Source: an uncultured Campylobacter sp. (GTDB taxonomy: Bacteria > Campylobacterota > Campylobacteria > Campylobacterales > Campylobacteraceae). Taken from it: a DNA stretch of 10,818 bases. Location of the stretch: assembly GCF_938045535.1 (NCBI RefSeq), contig NZ_CALIMQ010000266.1, positions 1 to 10,818 on the forward strand, written 5' to 3'. The position numbers and the translations under genes were made by a program. Below the pieces are notes generated by a model. It ran no database searches. It saw nothing but the letters and a program-made list of their open reading frames with translations, and was not told the origin of the DNA. The stretch's first letter is position 1; each line of letters opens with the position of its first letter. Shown one piece after another: positions 1 through 7,794 of the stretch.

Positions 1-2
1 AA

Positions 3-194
3 AATTCTGTCGAGCGGCGCCGCACCTCGTGCTGCGAGTGCAAAACGTTTAGCAAATATCGCGATAAATTTAAACTTATTATGGCGAAACTTACAAGAAA
101 AAACGCGACGCCTTCAAAGCGCATACAAAGCTACGTGGCGGTATTCGCGGCAAGCGGTGCAAACTATGCCGCTAAATTTAGAGCAAAATTTTAA
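3..194 (+). CDS. Possible 3' end of an unidentified gene, running in from the left edge
   Basis: This frame is open from the left edge to a TAA at 192-194 and would give a C-terminal piece of about 63 residues. It begins with a basic stretch and a cysteine cluster (ERRRTSCCECKTF), which could be half of a zinc-binding site, and ends in a basic, Ala/Lys-rich tail. I do not recognise the family. The call is weak. Frame 1 is also open to a TAA at 196-198, and on the minus strand an ATG at 122-124 opens a frame with a hydrophobic N-terminus that runs off the edge, without a visible Shine-Dalgarno. Only one of these can be the main coding frame. The plus-strand choice rests on the cysteine motif and on the hairpin at 199-221, which would suit two genes ending face to face. 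Confidence 0.28.
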   Translation, partial: NSVERRRTSCCECKTFSKYRDKFKLIMAKLTRKNATPSKRIQSYVAVFAASGANYAAKFRAKF

Positions 195-198
195 ATAA

Positions 199-215
199 GG
201 CTAAATTTAAAGAAT

Positions 216-221
<6 letters not shown>
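199..221. terminator. Hairpin at the 3' end of rho, possible terminator
   Basis: GGCTAAATT at 199-207 and AATTTAGCC at 213-221 form a perfect 9-bp stem with a 5-base loop. The right arm contains the rho stop codon (216-218). On the minus strand the stem is followed by an AT-rich run (TTATTTAAAATTTTG), which fits a weak intrinsic terminator for rho. The same hairpin could also end transcription of a plus-strand gene coming from the left. The stem is only moderately GC-rich, so function is an inference. Confidence 0.42.
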
Positions 222-1562
<1,341 letters not shown>

Positions 1563-1623
1563 TTGTCCTCTTAGAGTGTGAAGTTATTAAATTTGGTTTT
1601 AAAAAAGTTGCGAAATTTAAAAT

Positions 1624-2562
1624 TTAGTTTTCTTTATAAGCACCGAACCTTAAAATTTTTTGTTGCCTTCTGCTGATGAGCTCGTCTATGCTAAGATCGT
1701 CTAGCTTGTGCAGCTCGGTTAAGACGTAGTTTCCAAGCGCTTTTATCGCGCCGTCTTTATCTCTGTGGGCGCCCGTTTTAGGCTCTTTGATCACGTCGTC
1801 GATCAAGCCTAGCTCTTTTAGCTCCTCGGCAGTGATCTTTAGCGCTTTCGTAGCGGCCTCGCTCTTGCTTGGATCGTTCCACAAAATCGCAGCACAGCCC
1901 TCGGGAGAGATAACCGAAAAAATTGAGTTTTGAAGCATCGCCAGCCGATCAGCCACGCCGATAGCCAAAGCTCCACCGCTGCCGCCTTCCCCTATAACGA
2001 CGGCAATCGTAGGGGTTTTAATATCGCTAAACTCATATAGATTTCGCGCGATAGCCTCGCTCTGACCGCGCTCCTCGGCACCAAGTCCCGGATATGCGCC
2101 CGGAGTGTCAATCAAAAACAAAATAGGAAGGTTGAATTTCTCGGCAAGTTTTGCTACGCGCAGTGCCTTGCGATAGCCCTCCGGATGGGGCATGCCGAAA
2201 TTTCGCTTCAGCTTGTTTTTGGTACCGCGACCCTTCTGCTCGGCAATCACGGCAATTTTACGGTTACCCATAATGCCCAGATAACACACGATCGAAGGAT
2301 CGTCTCTAAAGGCGCGGTCACCGTGAAGCTCCCTGGCATCTTGCAAAAGCGCACGAATATAATCGATCGCGTAAGGGCGATCCGGATGACGCGCAAGCTG
2401 AAGTCTTTGGTATTCGTTTAAATTTTTATAAACTTTGGAAATTTCTTTTTCGAGGTTCTTATTTAAAATTTCGACCGCGTCCTCATCGCCGCGAATTTTT
2501 GCAGCGGTGATGTCCTCATCGATCTGCTTTATAGACTTTTCGAAGTCCAGATAGCTAGCCAT
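1624..2562 (-). CDS. accA: Acetyl-CoA carboxylase, carboxyltransferase subunit alpha
   Basis: AccA pairs with AccD to form the carboxyltransferase that moves CO2 from carboxybiotin (on AccB) to acetyl-CoA, making malonyl-CoA, the committed step of fatty-acid synthesis in the cytoplasm. The length of 312 residues is close to the E. coli protein (319). An N-terminal helical region (1-60) is followed by the crotonase-like fold. Diagnostic stretches are RPYAIDYI (62-69), the PHPEGYRKA region (125-133), FLIDTPGAYPGLGAEERGQ (149-167), VVIGEGGSGGALAIG (188-202, oxyanion-hole glycines) and SVISPEGCAAILW (216-228). The start ATG overlaps the fabF stop by one base (TAATG), so the two genes are very probably translationally coupled. 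AccB, AccC and AccD are not in the window. Confidence 0.98.
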   Translation of the reverse strand: MASYLDFEKSIKQIDEDITAAKIRGDEDAVEILNKNLEKEISKVYKNLNEYQRLQLARHPDRPYAIDYIRALLQDARELHGDRAFRDDPSIVCYLGIMGNRKIAVIAEQKGRGTKNKLKRNFGMPHPEGYRKALRVAKLAEKFNLPILFLIDTPGAYPGLGAEERGQSEAIARNLYEFSDIKTPTIAVVIGEGGSGGALAIGVADRLAMLQNSIFSVISPEGCAAILWNDPSKSEAATKALKITAEELKELGLIDDVIKEPKTGAHRDKDGAIKALGNYVLTELHKLDDLSIDELISRRQQKILRFGAYKEN

Positions 2563-3779
2563 TAATCTACTCTTTTGAAAATAAGCGATGCGTTCGTGCC
2601 GCCGAATCCAAAATTATTGCTCATGACGCAATCGAGTTTGGCTTTTCTAGCGACGTTTGGCACATAGTCCAAATCGCAATCTGGATCTTTTGAAATTTGA
2701 TTTATCGTAGGCGGTATGATGCCGTTTTGCATCGCTAAAAGGCTGATCGCAGCCTCTACCGCTCCGGCAGCGCCTAGGCAGTGTCCTAGCTGACCCTTAG
2801 TAGAGCTGACCGCAGGCACTTTGCCCTTGCCGAAAAGCTCTTTTAACGCCGCAGTTTCGTTTTTATCGTTTATCGCGGTGGACGTTCCGTGGGCGTTGAT
2901 ATAATCAATCTTTGGGCGTCCCGCCATCTCGTAGGCTTTTTTCATAGCGCGGATCGGGCCGTCTAGGCTAGGCGAAGTGATATGATAAGCATCGCCGCTA
3001 GCGCCGAATCCTACGAGCTCGCCGTAAATTTTAGCGCCGCGCGCTTTTGCGTCCTCTAGCTCTTCTAAAACTAAAGCCGCCGCGCCTTCGCCCATAACAA
3101 AGCCGTTTCGCTCCGCATCAAATGGACGTGAAGCGTGCGCAGGATCGTCATTTCTAGCGCAAAGCGCCTTCATCGCGGCAAATCCGCCGATACCTACGGG
3201 ACAAACCGCAGCCTCGGCTCCCACTGCGAGCATCTTTTTCGCTTCGCCGATCATAATAACTCTCGCAGCGTCCATAATCGCATGTGCGGAAGCCGCACAA
3301 GCCGTAACGCTGGATAAATTCGGACCTTTTAATTTATAATATATAGAAACAAAGCCGCCGAGCATATTTACTAACGCAGAAGGGATAAAAAACGGCGAAA
3401 TCCGCCTAGGACCGCGCTGCAAGCAGGTATTGGCATTTATCTCGATATTCGGTAAACCGCCTATACCGCTAGCCGAGCTAACGCCGAATTCGTCGCTATC
3501 GAAACCGCTAAATTTAGCATCCTCTATAGCTTCGCCCGCGGCTTTAAGTCCCAGCTGGATAAATATATCCATCTTTTTTATCTCTTTTCCATCCTCGATT
3601 ATGCTCGAAGGATCGAAACCTTTTACTTCAGCTGCAATTTGAACCGGAAATTCGCTAGCGTCAAAGAGCGAAATTTTATCAACCCCGGTTTTTCCGTTAC
3701 AGATATTTTCAAAACTGCTCTGTTTGTCAAGCCCGAGAGAAGTTATCATCCCGATGCCCGTTACTACGACTCGTTTCAA
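2562..3779 (-). CDS. fabF: 3-oxoacyl-[acyl-carrier-protein] synthase II (KAS II)
   Basis: FabF condenses malonyl-ACP with a growing acyl-ACP in the elongation cycle of type II fatty-acid synthesis, using the ACP encoded directly upstream. The protein is 405 residues, usual for the family, with a two-half thiolase fold. The catalytic triad is visible: Cys161 in SSVTACAASAHA, His297 in NAHGTSTAINDKNE and His333 in SSTKGQLGHCLGAAGA, with the conserved Lys328. The Gly-rich C-terminal loop SNNFGFGGTNAS (387-398) is intact. The start is TTG, read from the canonical MKRVVVTGIGM beginning and a strong ribosome-binding site (AAGGAAG) at proper spacing; no ATG lies nearby. It sits 18 bases after acpP and overlaps accA by one base, so acpP-fabF-accA is a tight operon. 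Confidence 0.98.
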   Translation of the reverse strand: MKRVVVTGIGMITSLGLDKQSSFENICNGKTGVDKISLFDASEFPVQIAAEVKGFDPSSIIEDGKEIKKMDIFIQLGLKAAGEAIEDAKFSGFDSDEFGVSSASGIGGLPNIEINANTCLQRGPRRISPFFIPSALVNMLGGFVSIYYKLKGPNLSSVTACAASAHAIMDAARVIMIGEAKKMLAVGAEAAVCPVGIGGFAAMKALCARNDDPAHASRPFDAERNGFVMGEGAAALVLEELEDAKARGAKIYGELVGFGASGDAYHITSPSLDGPIRAMKKAYEMAGRPKIDYINAHGTSTAINDKNETAALKELFGKGKVPAVSSTKGQLGHCLGAAGAVEAAISLLAMQNGIIPPTINQISKDPDCDLDYVPNVARKAKLDCVMSNNFGFGGTNASLIFKRVD

Positions 3780-3797
3780 AACCGCTTCCTTAAAATT

Positions 3798-4034
3798 TTA
3801 TTTCTTAGGCAAATTTTCTATATAATCTACTACGTCTTTAATGCTTACTAATTTTTCGGACTCGCTATCAGGGATCTCGATACCGAATTTCTCCTCTAAA
3901 GCCATTACTAGCTCAACTACGTCAAGAGAGTCCGCGCCCAAATCCTCGATAATTTTAGAGTCAAGTTTAACCTGATCCGGGCTAACGCTGAGTTGTTCTA
4001 CAACTACGTCTCTTACATCTTCAAATACTGCCAT
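3798..4034 (-). CDS. acpP: Acyl carrier protein
   Basis: ACP carries acyl intermediates on a 4'-phosphopantetheine arm between the enzymes of fatty-acid synthesis. The 78-residue acidic protein matches AcpP in length. The attachment site is Ser36 in the DSL motif (LGADSLDVVELVMALEEKFG), followed by helix II and the IPDSESEKLVSIKDVVDYI segment. The ATG has a very good ribosome-binding site (AAAGGAGT), in keeping with the high expression usual for ACP. The 68-base gap upstream is AT-rich and contains TATTATAGAAT on the minus strand (about 4065-4075), a plausible -10 element without a clear -35, so acpP may have its own promoter in addition to read-through from fabG. Confidence 0.98.
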   Translation of the reverse strand: MAVFEDVRDVVVEQLSVSPDQVKLDSKIIEDLGADSLDVVELVMALEEKFGIEIPDSESEKLVSIKDVVDYIENLPKK

Positions 4035-4102
4035 TTTAGCACTCCTTTAAAAAAATACCGCGTAATTCTATAATATTTAACCTTAAATTCCGCTATTTAA
4101 CG

Positions 4103-4846
4103 CTACATATAGAGCCCGCCGTTGATTTTAAGCGTCTCTCCGGTAATGTAGCCCGCGCCGTCGCTGAGTAAAAACGCAACTCCTTCGGCGACGTCGCTCG
4201 TGCTTCCGAGACGCTTAAGCGGGATGCTCGCTTCGTAGCTTGCTTTTACGTCGTCGCTTAGCGCATCCGTCATATCCGTAGCGATGAAGCCCGGAGTTAT
4301 GCAGTTGAAGCGAATTCCGCGCGCTGCGCCCTCTTTTGCAAAGCTCTTGCTCATCGCGATCATTCCGCCCTTGCTCGCGCTGTAATTGACCTGCCCGGCG
4401 TTGCCCATTTCGCCGACGATCGAGGCGATATTTACGACGGCACCGAAGCGCTTTTTGCTCATTAGTTTTAGGGCTTCGCGGCAGCCGATAAAGGCGCTGC
4501 TTAAATTTGCTTCGATCACGCCCATGAAGTCTTCCAGCTTCATCCTAAGCGCGAGCTTGTCGTTCGTGACGCCCGCGTTATTTACCAGATAGCTTAGTTC
4601 GCCGTCACTTTGCGCGATCAGGGCAATCGCCTCGCTAAATTCCGCCTCGTTCGTCGCGTCAAATTTTATCACGGCGCCCTCTCCGCCGTTTGCGCGGATC
4701 TCCTCTAGCAGCGCGTCGGCTATCTCGGGCTTTGAGCGATAATTGATCCACACCTTAAGCCCGTAGCCAGCTAAAGTCCTTGCGATCTGTGCGCCGATAC
4801 CGCGGCTTGCGCCCGTGATTAAAACATTTTTCCCGCTAAATTTCAT
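4103..4846 (-). CDS. fabG: 3-oxoacyl-[acyl-carrier-protein] reductase
   Basis: FabG is the NADPH-dependent short-chain dehydrogenase/reductase that reduces 3-oxoacyl-ACP to 3-hydroxyacyl-ACP, the first reduction of each elongation round. The protein is 247 residues (E. coli 244). The cofactor-binding TGASRGIG is at 11-18, NNAG at 89-92, and the catalytic set is Asn114, Ser142 (NIASIVG), Tyr155 and Lys159 (YSASK spacing intact). The C-terminal PGFIATDMT (185-193) and the ITGETLKINGGLYM end are typical of FabG rather than a generic SDR. The ATG is preceded by AAAGGATAAGT. The neighbouring acpP and fabF support the assignment. It lies 100 bases downstream of gpmI; this gap is AT-rich and could hold a promoter, but I see no clear -35/-10 pair. 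Confidence 0.97.
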   Translation of the reverse strand: MKFSGKNVLITGASRGIGAQIARTLAGYGLKVWINYRSKPEIADALLEEIRANGGEGAVIKFDATNEAEFSEAIALIAQSDGELSYLVNNAGVTNDKLALRMKLEDFMGVIEANLSSAFIGCREALKLMSKKRFGAVVNIASIVGEMGNAGQVNYSASKGGMIAMSKSFAKEGAARGIRFNCITPGFIATDMTDALSDDVKASYEASIPLKRLGSTSDVAEGVAFLLSDGAGYITGETLKINGGLYM

Positions 4847-4946
4847 ACTTATCCTTTTGTTAAAATTTTAATTTCTAGCGTAAATTTATCCAAATTGATT
4901 AAATTTTAGTTATCTCAAATTACTCGCGAGCCGTGCCGTTTAAATT

Positions 4947-6413
4947 TTAAAATAGCGCTTCTTCCATCTCCGCGGGCTTCGGCAGTCCCATTAGCTTTAG
5001 CACGGTCGCTGCGACGTTGCTAAGCCCGAGTCCGCTTTTTAGTTCGCGCACGCCCTCGCCCGCGACGAAACAAAACACGTCAAAGGTCGTGTGGTTGGTT
5101 AAAATTTCGCCGTCAGCGTCTCGCATCGCCTCGCAGTTGCCGTGGTCGCTGATCTGGACATAGGCGTAATCGTGCGCCTTCGTCGCGCCTAAAATTTTAC
5201 CGATGCACTCATCCACCGCCTCGACTGCCTTTACTGCGGCGTCATAATTGCCCGTGTGGCCGACCATATCGCCGTTTGCGAAATTTACGACTATAAAATC
5301 GATCCCCGCTTCGATACCGCGGATCACCGCGTCGCACACCGCTGGCGCGCTCATCTGCGGCTGCTCGTCGTAGGTTTTTACTTTCGGGCTTGGTATCAGC
5401 ACGCGAGTTTCGTTCGGCAGCGGCTCCTCGACGCCGCCGTTAAAGAAAAACGTCACATGCGCGTATTTTTCGGTCTCGGCGGTGTGAAGCTGCGTAAGAC
5501 CGGCTTCCGCGATCACTTCGCAAAGCGTATTTTTAAGCACAGGCTTCTCAAATAGCAGTGGAAATTTAAAGCTCGCGTCGTATTCGCTCATCGTGATTAA
5601 ATTTTGCACGACGAGCTTTCGCTCAAATTCGCCGAAATTCTCATCGCCCAAAGCCGCGCAAAGCTCTCTAGCGCGATCGTTTCTAAAATTTATAAAAATC
5701 ACTCCGTCATCCGCGCCGATACCGCTAAAGCCGTTAAAGCTCGCAGGCTCGATAAACTCGTCGCTCACGCCGCGCTCGTAGCTTTGCAGCACATACTCGC
5801 TAGGCGAAATTTCAAGCGGCGCCGCTTCGCCCATAAGCACGTCGTAAGCGCGCTTTACGCGGTCAAAGCGCTTGTCGCGATCCATCGCGTAAAAGCGCCC
5901 GCAAACGCTGCCGACTTTAAATTTAGCCTGTAGGTGCTTTAAAAATTCCGCCCCGCTGCTCGGCGAAACGTCGCGCCCGTCGGTGATAGCGTGCGCCCAT
6001 GTCTCGCAACCCGCATTCTGCGCTATCTCGCAGATCGCGTCGAAATGGCGCAGGTGAGAATGCACGCCGCCGTCGCTGTAAAGCCCTATGACGTGCAGCC
6101 TGCGGCACTTTGAAAGCAGGCTTTGCAGCGCTTCGTTTTTCTCGAGCGAGCCCTCATCGATCGCGCGATCGATTTTGACTAGGTTTTGATACAGAATTCT
6201 ACCGCTTCCGATCGTCATATGCCCTACTTCGCTGTTTCCCATCTGCCCCTGCGGCAAGCCCACGGCAAGCCCCGAGGTGTGCAGCAACGTATCGGGCACG
6301 TTTTTAAAAAGATAATCATAGGCGGGCTTTTTTGCGTTTGCAAACGCGTTAAATTTATCGCTCGCGTTAAAGCCGATGCCGTCGGTGATAAGTAAAATCG
6401 TCTTTTGCCCCAT
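4947..6413 (-). CDS. gpmI: 2,3-bisphosphoglycerate-independent phosphoglycerate mutase
   Basis: GpmI interconverts 3- and 2-phosphoglycerate in glycolysis/gluconeogenesis through a phosphoserine intermediate and needs two metal ions, usually Mn2+. The 488-residue protein has the alkaline-phosphatase-like domain split by the transferase insert. Visible features are Asp11 in LLITDGIGFN (metal), Ser61 in QMGNSEVGHMTIGSGR (nucleophile), the HAITDGRDVSP stretch (141-151), GRFYAMDRDKRFDR (172-185), NFRNDRARE (242-250), EKYAHVTFFFNGG (315-327), NFANGDMVGHTG (377-388), SDHGNCE (422-428) and His441. All expected catalytic positions seem present. The LLITDGIGF opening, in place of the common LDGWG, is as I recall from Campylobacter. 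The ATG has AGGAG 5 bases upstream. It is the first gene of the minus-strand block and has its own promoter candidate at 6492-6520. Confidence 0.97.
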   Translation of the reverse strand: MGQKTILLITDGIGFNASDKFNAFANAKKPAYDYLFKNVPDTLLHTSGLAVGLPQGQMGNSEVGHMTIGSGRILYQNLVKIDRAIDEGSLEKNEALQSLLSKCRRLHVIGLYSDGGVHSHLRHFDAICEIAQNAGCETWAHAITDGRDVSPSSGAEFLKHLQAKFKVGSVCGRFYAMDRDKRFDRVKRAYDVLMGEAAPLEISPSEYVLQSYERGVSDEFIEPASFNGFSGIGADDGVIFINFRNDRARELCAALGDENFGEFERKLVVQNLITMSEYDASFKFPLLFEKPVLKNTLCEVIAEAGLTQLHTAETEKYAHVTFFFNGGVEEPLPNETRVLIPSPKVKTYDEQPQMSAPAVCDAVIRGIEAGIDFIVVNFANGDMVGHTGNYDAAVKAVEAVDECIGKILGATKAHDYAYVQISDHGNCEAMRDADGEILTNHTTFDVFCFVAGEGVRELKSGLGLSNVAATVLKLMGLPKPAEMEEALF

Positions 6414-6440
6414 TTTGGCTCCTAAATTTCGTCTAAATTT

Positions 6441-6474
6441 CGCCGCACAGGTCTTTTGAAACGGATCTGCGGCG
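6441..6474 (-). promoter_or_regulatory. Stem-loop in the gpmI 5' leader
   Basis: CGCCGCA at 6441-6447 and TGCGGCG at 6468-6474 form a 7-bp GC-rich stem with a 20-base loop. With the promoter at 6492-6520 it would lie in the gpmI mRNA leader, just upstream of the ribosome-binding site. On the plus strand it is followed by CTGTTTTTA, so it also looks like a terminator there, although no plus-strand gene is present to its left. A role in mRNA stability or translation is only an inference. Confidence 0.3.
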
Positions 6475-6491
6475 CTGTTTTTACGAGCGGC

Positions 6492-6520
6492 ATTATAATT
6501 TCTTTTAGCAAATGCGGCAA
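6492..6520 (-). promoter_or_regulatory. Sigma-70 type promoter for gpmI
   Basis: On the minus strand there is a perfect -10 hexamer TATAAT (6492-6497) and a -35-like TTGCCG (6515-6520, 4 of 6 matches to TTGACA) with the ideal 17-base spacer. Transcription would start about 70 bases before the gpmI ATG. Campylobacter sigma-70 promoters often lack a clear -35, so this is a good match. Confidence 0.55.
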
Positions 6521-6555
6521 AATTTCATCCGCCCTAAAAGCTAAATTTTACCTCT

Positions 6556-6590
6556 TTTATACTAAAATGCGCGTTTTCGTATAAAATTTC
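6556..6590 (+). promoter_or_regulatory. Candidate promoter region for mraY-murD
   Basis: The plus strand upstream of mraY carries two -10-like sequences in an AT-rich context, TATACTAAAAT (6559-6569) and TATAAAAT (6580-6587). Neither has a recognisable -35 hexamer, which is common in Campylobacter. The second would give a leader of only some 20 bases before the TTG start at 6612. Together with the gpmI promoter this makes 6414-6611 a divergent promoter region. Confidence 0.38.
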
Positions 6591-6611
6591 ATAAAATTTA
6601 AAAGGCAAACT

Positions 6612-7676
6612 TTGTTTTATTATCTTTACCATCTTACGAATATAAATTTCTTCCAATACATCACCGCTCGCGCAGGAATCGCGTTTTTTATCGCTTTTTG
6701 TTTTTCGGTCTGGGCTATGCCGCGGTTTATCCGCTGGGCGCAAGCCAGACACGCCGCGCAGCCCATATACGAGCTCGCGCCGCAAAACCATCAGAAAAAG
6801 AGCAAAACCCCAACGATGGGCGGGCTTGTTTTCGTTACCGCCGCGGTGCTTGCTAGCCTGCTGTGCGCCAAGCTAAACAACGTCTTCGTGCTCTGCGGGC
6901 TGCTTTGTTTAGTGGGCTTTGGATACATAGGCTTTAAGGACGATATCTCTAAAATTTTAGGTCGCCAAAACCACGCAGGCCTTAGCGCACGGGCTAAATT
7001 TGCACTGCAAAATTTCTTGGCTTTTCTGATCGGAGCTACACTTTATGCTTTTAGCGACCTGGGCGGGGAATTTTTCGTGCCGTTTTTCAAATACCCTCTG
7101 CTAAATTTATGGATCTTCGCGCCGCTGTTTTGGACGATCGTGATAAGCGCGAGCTCAAACGCGGTAAATTTAACCGACGGATTAGATGGGCTAGCGACCA
7201 TTCCGTCGGTGTTTTCGCTCTGCACCCTAGGCGTGTTCGCCTATCTTTGTGGGCATGCTATCTACTCGCAGTATCTCTTGCTACCGCGCGTCGCAGGCGC
7301 AGGCGAAGTCTGCATCATCGTATCGGCGCTCATCGGCGCGCTGCTTGGGTTTTTGTGGTTTAACTGCTACCCCGCCGAAGTCTTTATGGGCGATAGCGGC
7401 AGCCTCAGCGTAGGCGCGTTTTTAGGATACTGCGCGGTCATCACGAAAAACGAAATTTTACTCATAATGATCGGCTTTGTCTTCGTCATCGAAACGCTCA
7501 GCGTGATCTTGCAGGTGGGCAGCTTTAAAATTTTTAAACGCAGAATTTTCCTGATGGCGCCGATACACCACCATTTCGAGCTTAAAGGCTGGGTCGAAAA
7601 CAAAATCATCATCCGCTTTTGGATCATCGCGCTGATCGCAAATATCATAGCGCTGACGTCGCTGAAATTGAGGTAA
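6612..7676 (+). CDS. mraY: Phospho-N-acetylmuramoyl-pentapeptide-transferase
   Basis: MraY is the integral-membrane enzyme that transfers phospho-MurNAc-pentapeptide from UDP to undecaprenyl phosphate, making lipid I on the cytoplasmic face. The protein is 354 residues (E. coli 360) with about ten hydrophobic segments. Family motifs are visible: TPTMGGL (66-72), the Asp pair Asp110-Asp111 followed by GLSARAKF (123-130), NAVNLTDGLDGLA (183-195), FMGDSGSL (258-265, Asp261) and APIHHHFELKGW (316-327). The start is TTG at 6612, supported by the AAAAGG box six bases upstream and by the expected N-terminus (MFYYLYHL, then the first membrane helix); no ATG fits. The next ORF begins one base after the stop. 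Confidence 0.98.
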   Translation: MFYYLYHLTNINFFQYITARAGIAFFIAFCFSVWAMPRFIRWAQARHAAQPIYELAPQNHQKKSKTPTMGGLVFVTAAVLASLLCAKLNNVFVLCGLLCLVGFGYIGFKDDISKILGRQNHAGLSARAKFALQNFLAFLIGATLYAFSDLGGEFFVPFFKYPLLNLWIFAPLFWTIVISASSNAVNLTDGLDGLATIPSVFSLCTLGVFAYLCGHAIYSQYLLLPRVAGAGEVCIIVSALIGALLGFLWFNCYPAEVFMGDSGSLSVGAFLGYCAVITKNEILLIMIGFVFVIETLSVILQVGSFKIFKRRIFLMAPIHHHFELKGWVENKIIIRFWIIALIANIIALTSLKLR

Positions 7677-7677
7677 A

Positions 7678-7794
7678 ATGCGAGCGCAAATTGAACCCGA
7701 CTTCGAAACGGCGCGCGAAAGATACTGCGAAATGAGCGAGCTTAGCGCGGATGAGATAACTCAAATTTTATGGGGCAAAAGGGGAAAAAAATGA
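7678..7794 (+). CDS. Small conserved-looking protein (38 aa) between mraY and murD
   Basis: This ATG lies one base after the mraY stop and the frame ends in a TGA that overlaps the murD ATG (ATGA, 7791-7794). A TTGAGG box at 7668-7673 stands 4 bases before the ATG. The product is soluble, charged and probably helical, with an acidic middle (IEPDFETARERYCEM), SADEITQILWG and a basic end (KRGKK). There is no signal peptide or membrane segment. I do not recognise a family. The exact packing between two cell-wall genes, with codon use like theirs, argues for a real gene translationally coupled to murD. The alternative is a translated leader whose only role is to bring ribosomes to murD. Confidence 0.62.
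   Translation: MRAQIEPDFETARERYCEMSELSADEITQILWGKRGKK

Noticed and set aside
4923..4930. CTCGCGAG palindrome between gpmI and fabG as an operator
   Set aside because: An 8-bp palindrome with no second copy or flanking symmetry is not enough.
5604..5933. 109-codon plus-strand ORF inside gpmI
   Set aside because: It is antisense to well-conserved gpmI codons, has no family motif and no ribosome-binding site of note. It is a by-product of the GC-rich codon use.
6441..6481. Intrinsic terminator on the plus strand (GC stem followed by CTGTTTTTA)
   Set aside because: No plus-strand gene ends nearby, since the genes to the left are on the minus strand. It was kept only as a gpmI leader hairpin.
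6534..6791. 85-codon minus-strand ORF across the mraY start
   Set aside because: It overlaps the promoter region and the first third of mraY, and its predicted protein resembles no family.
7770..7790. murD start at the upstream in-frame ATG
   Set aside because: It would add MGQKGKK before the conserved MKKSLFGYG start and lie inside the small ORF. The ATG at 7791 has a better placed AAGGGG and an ATGA coupling.
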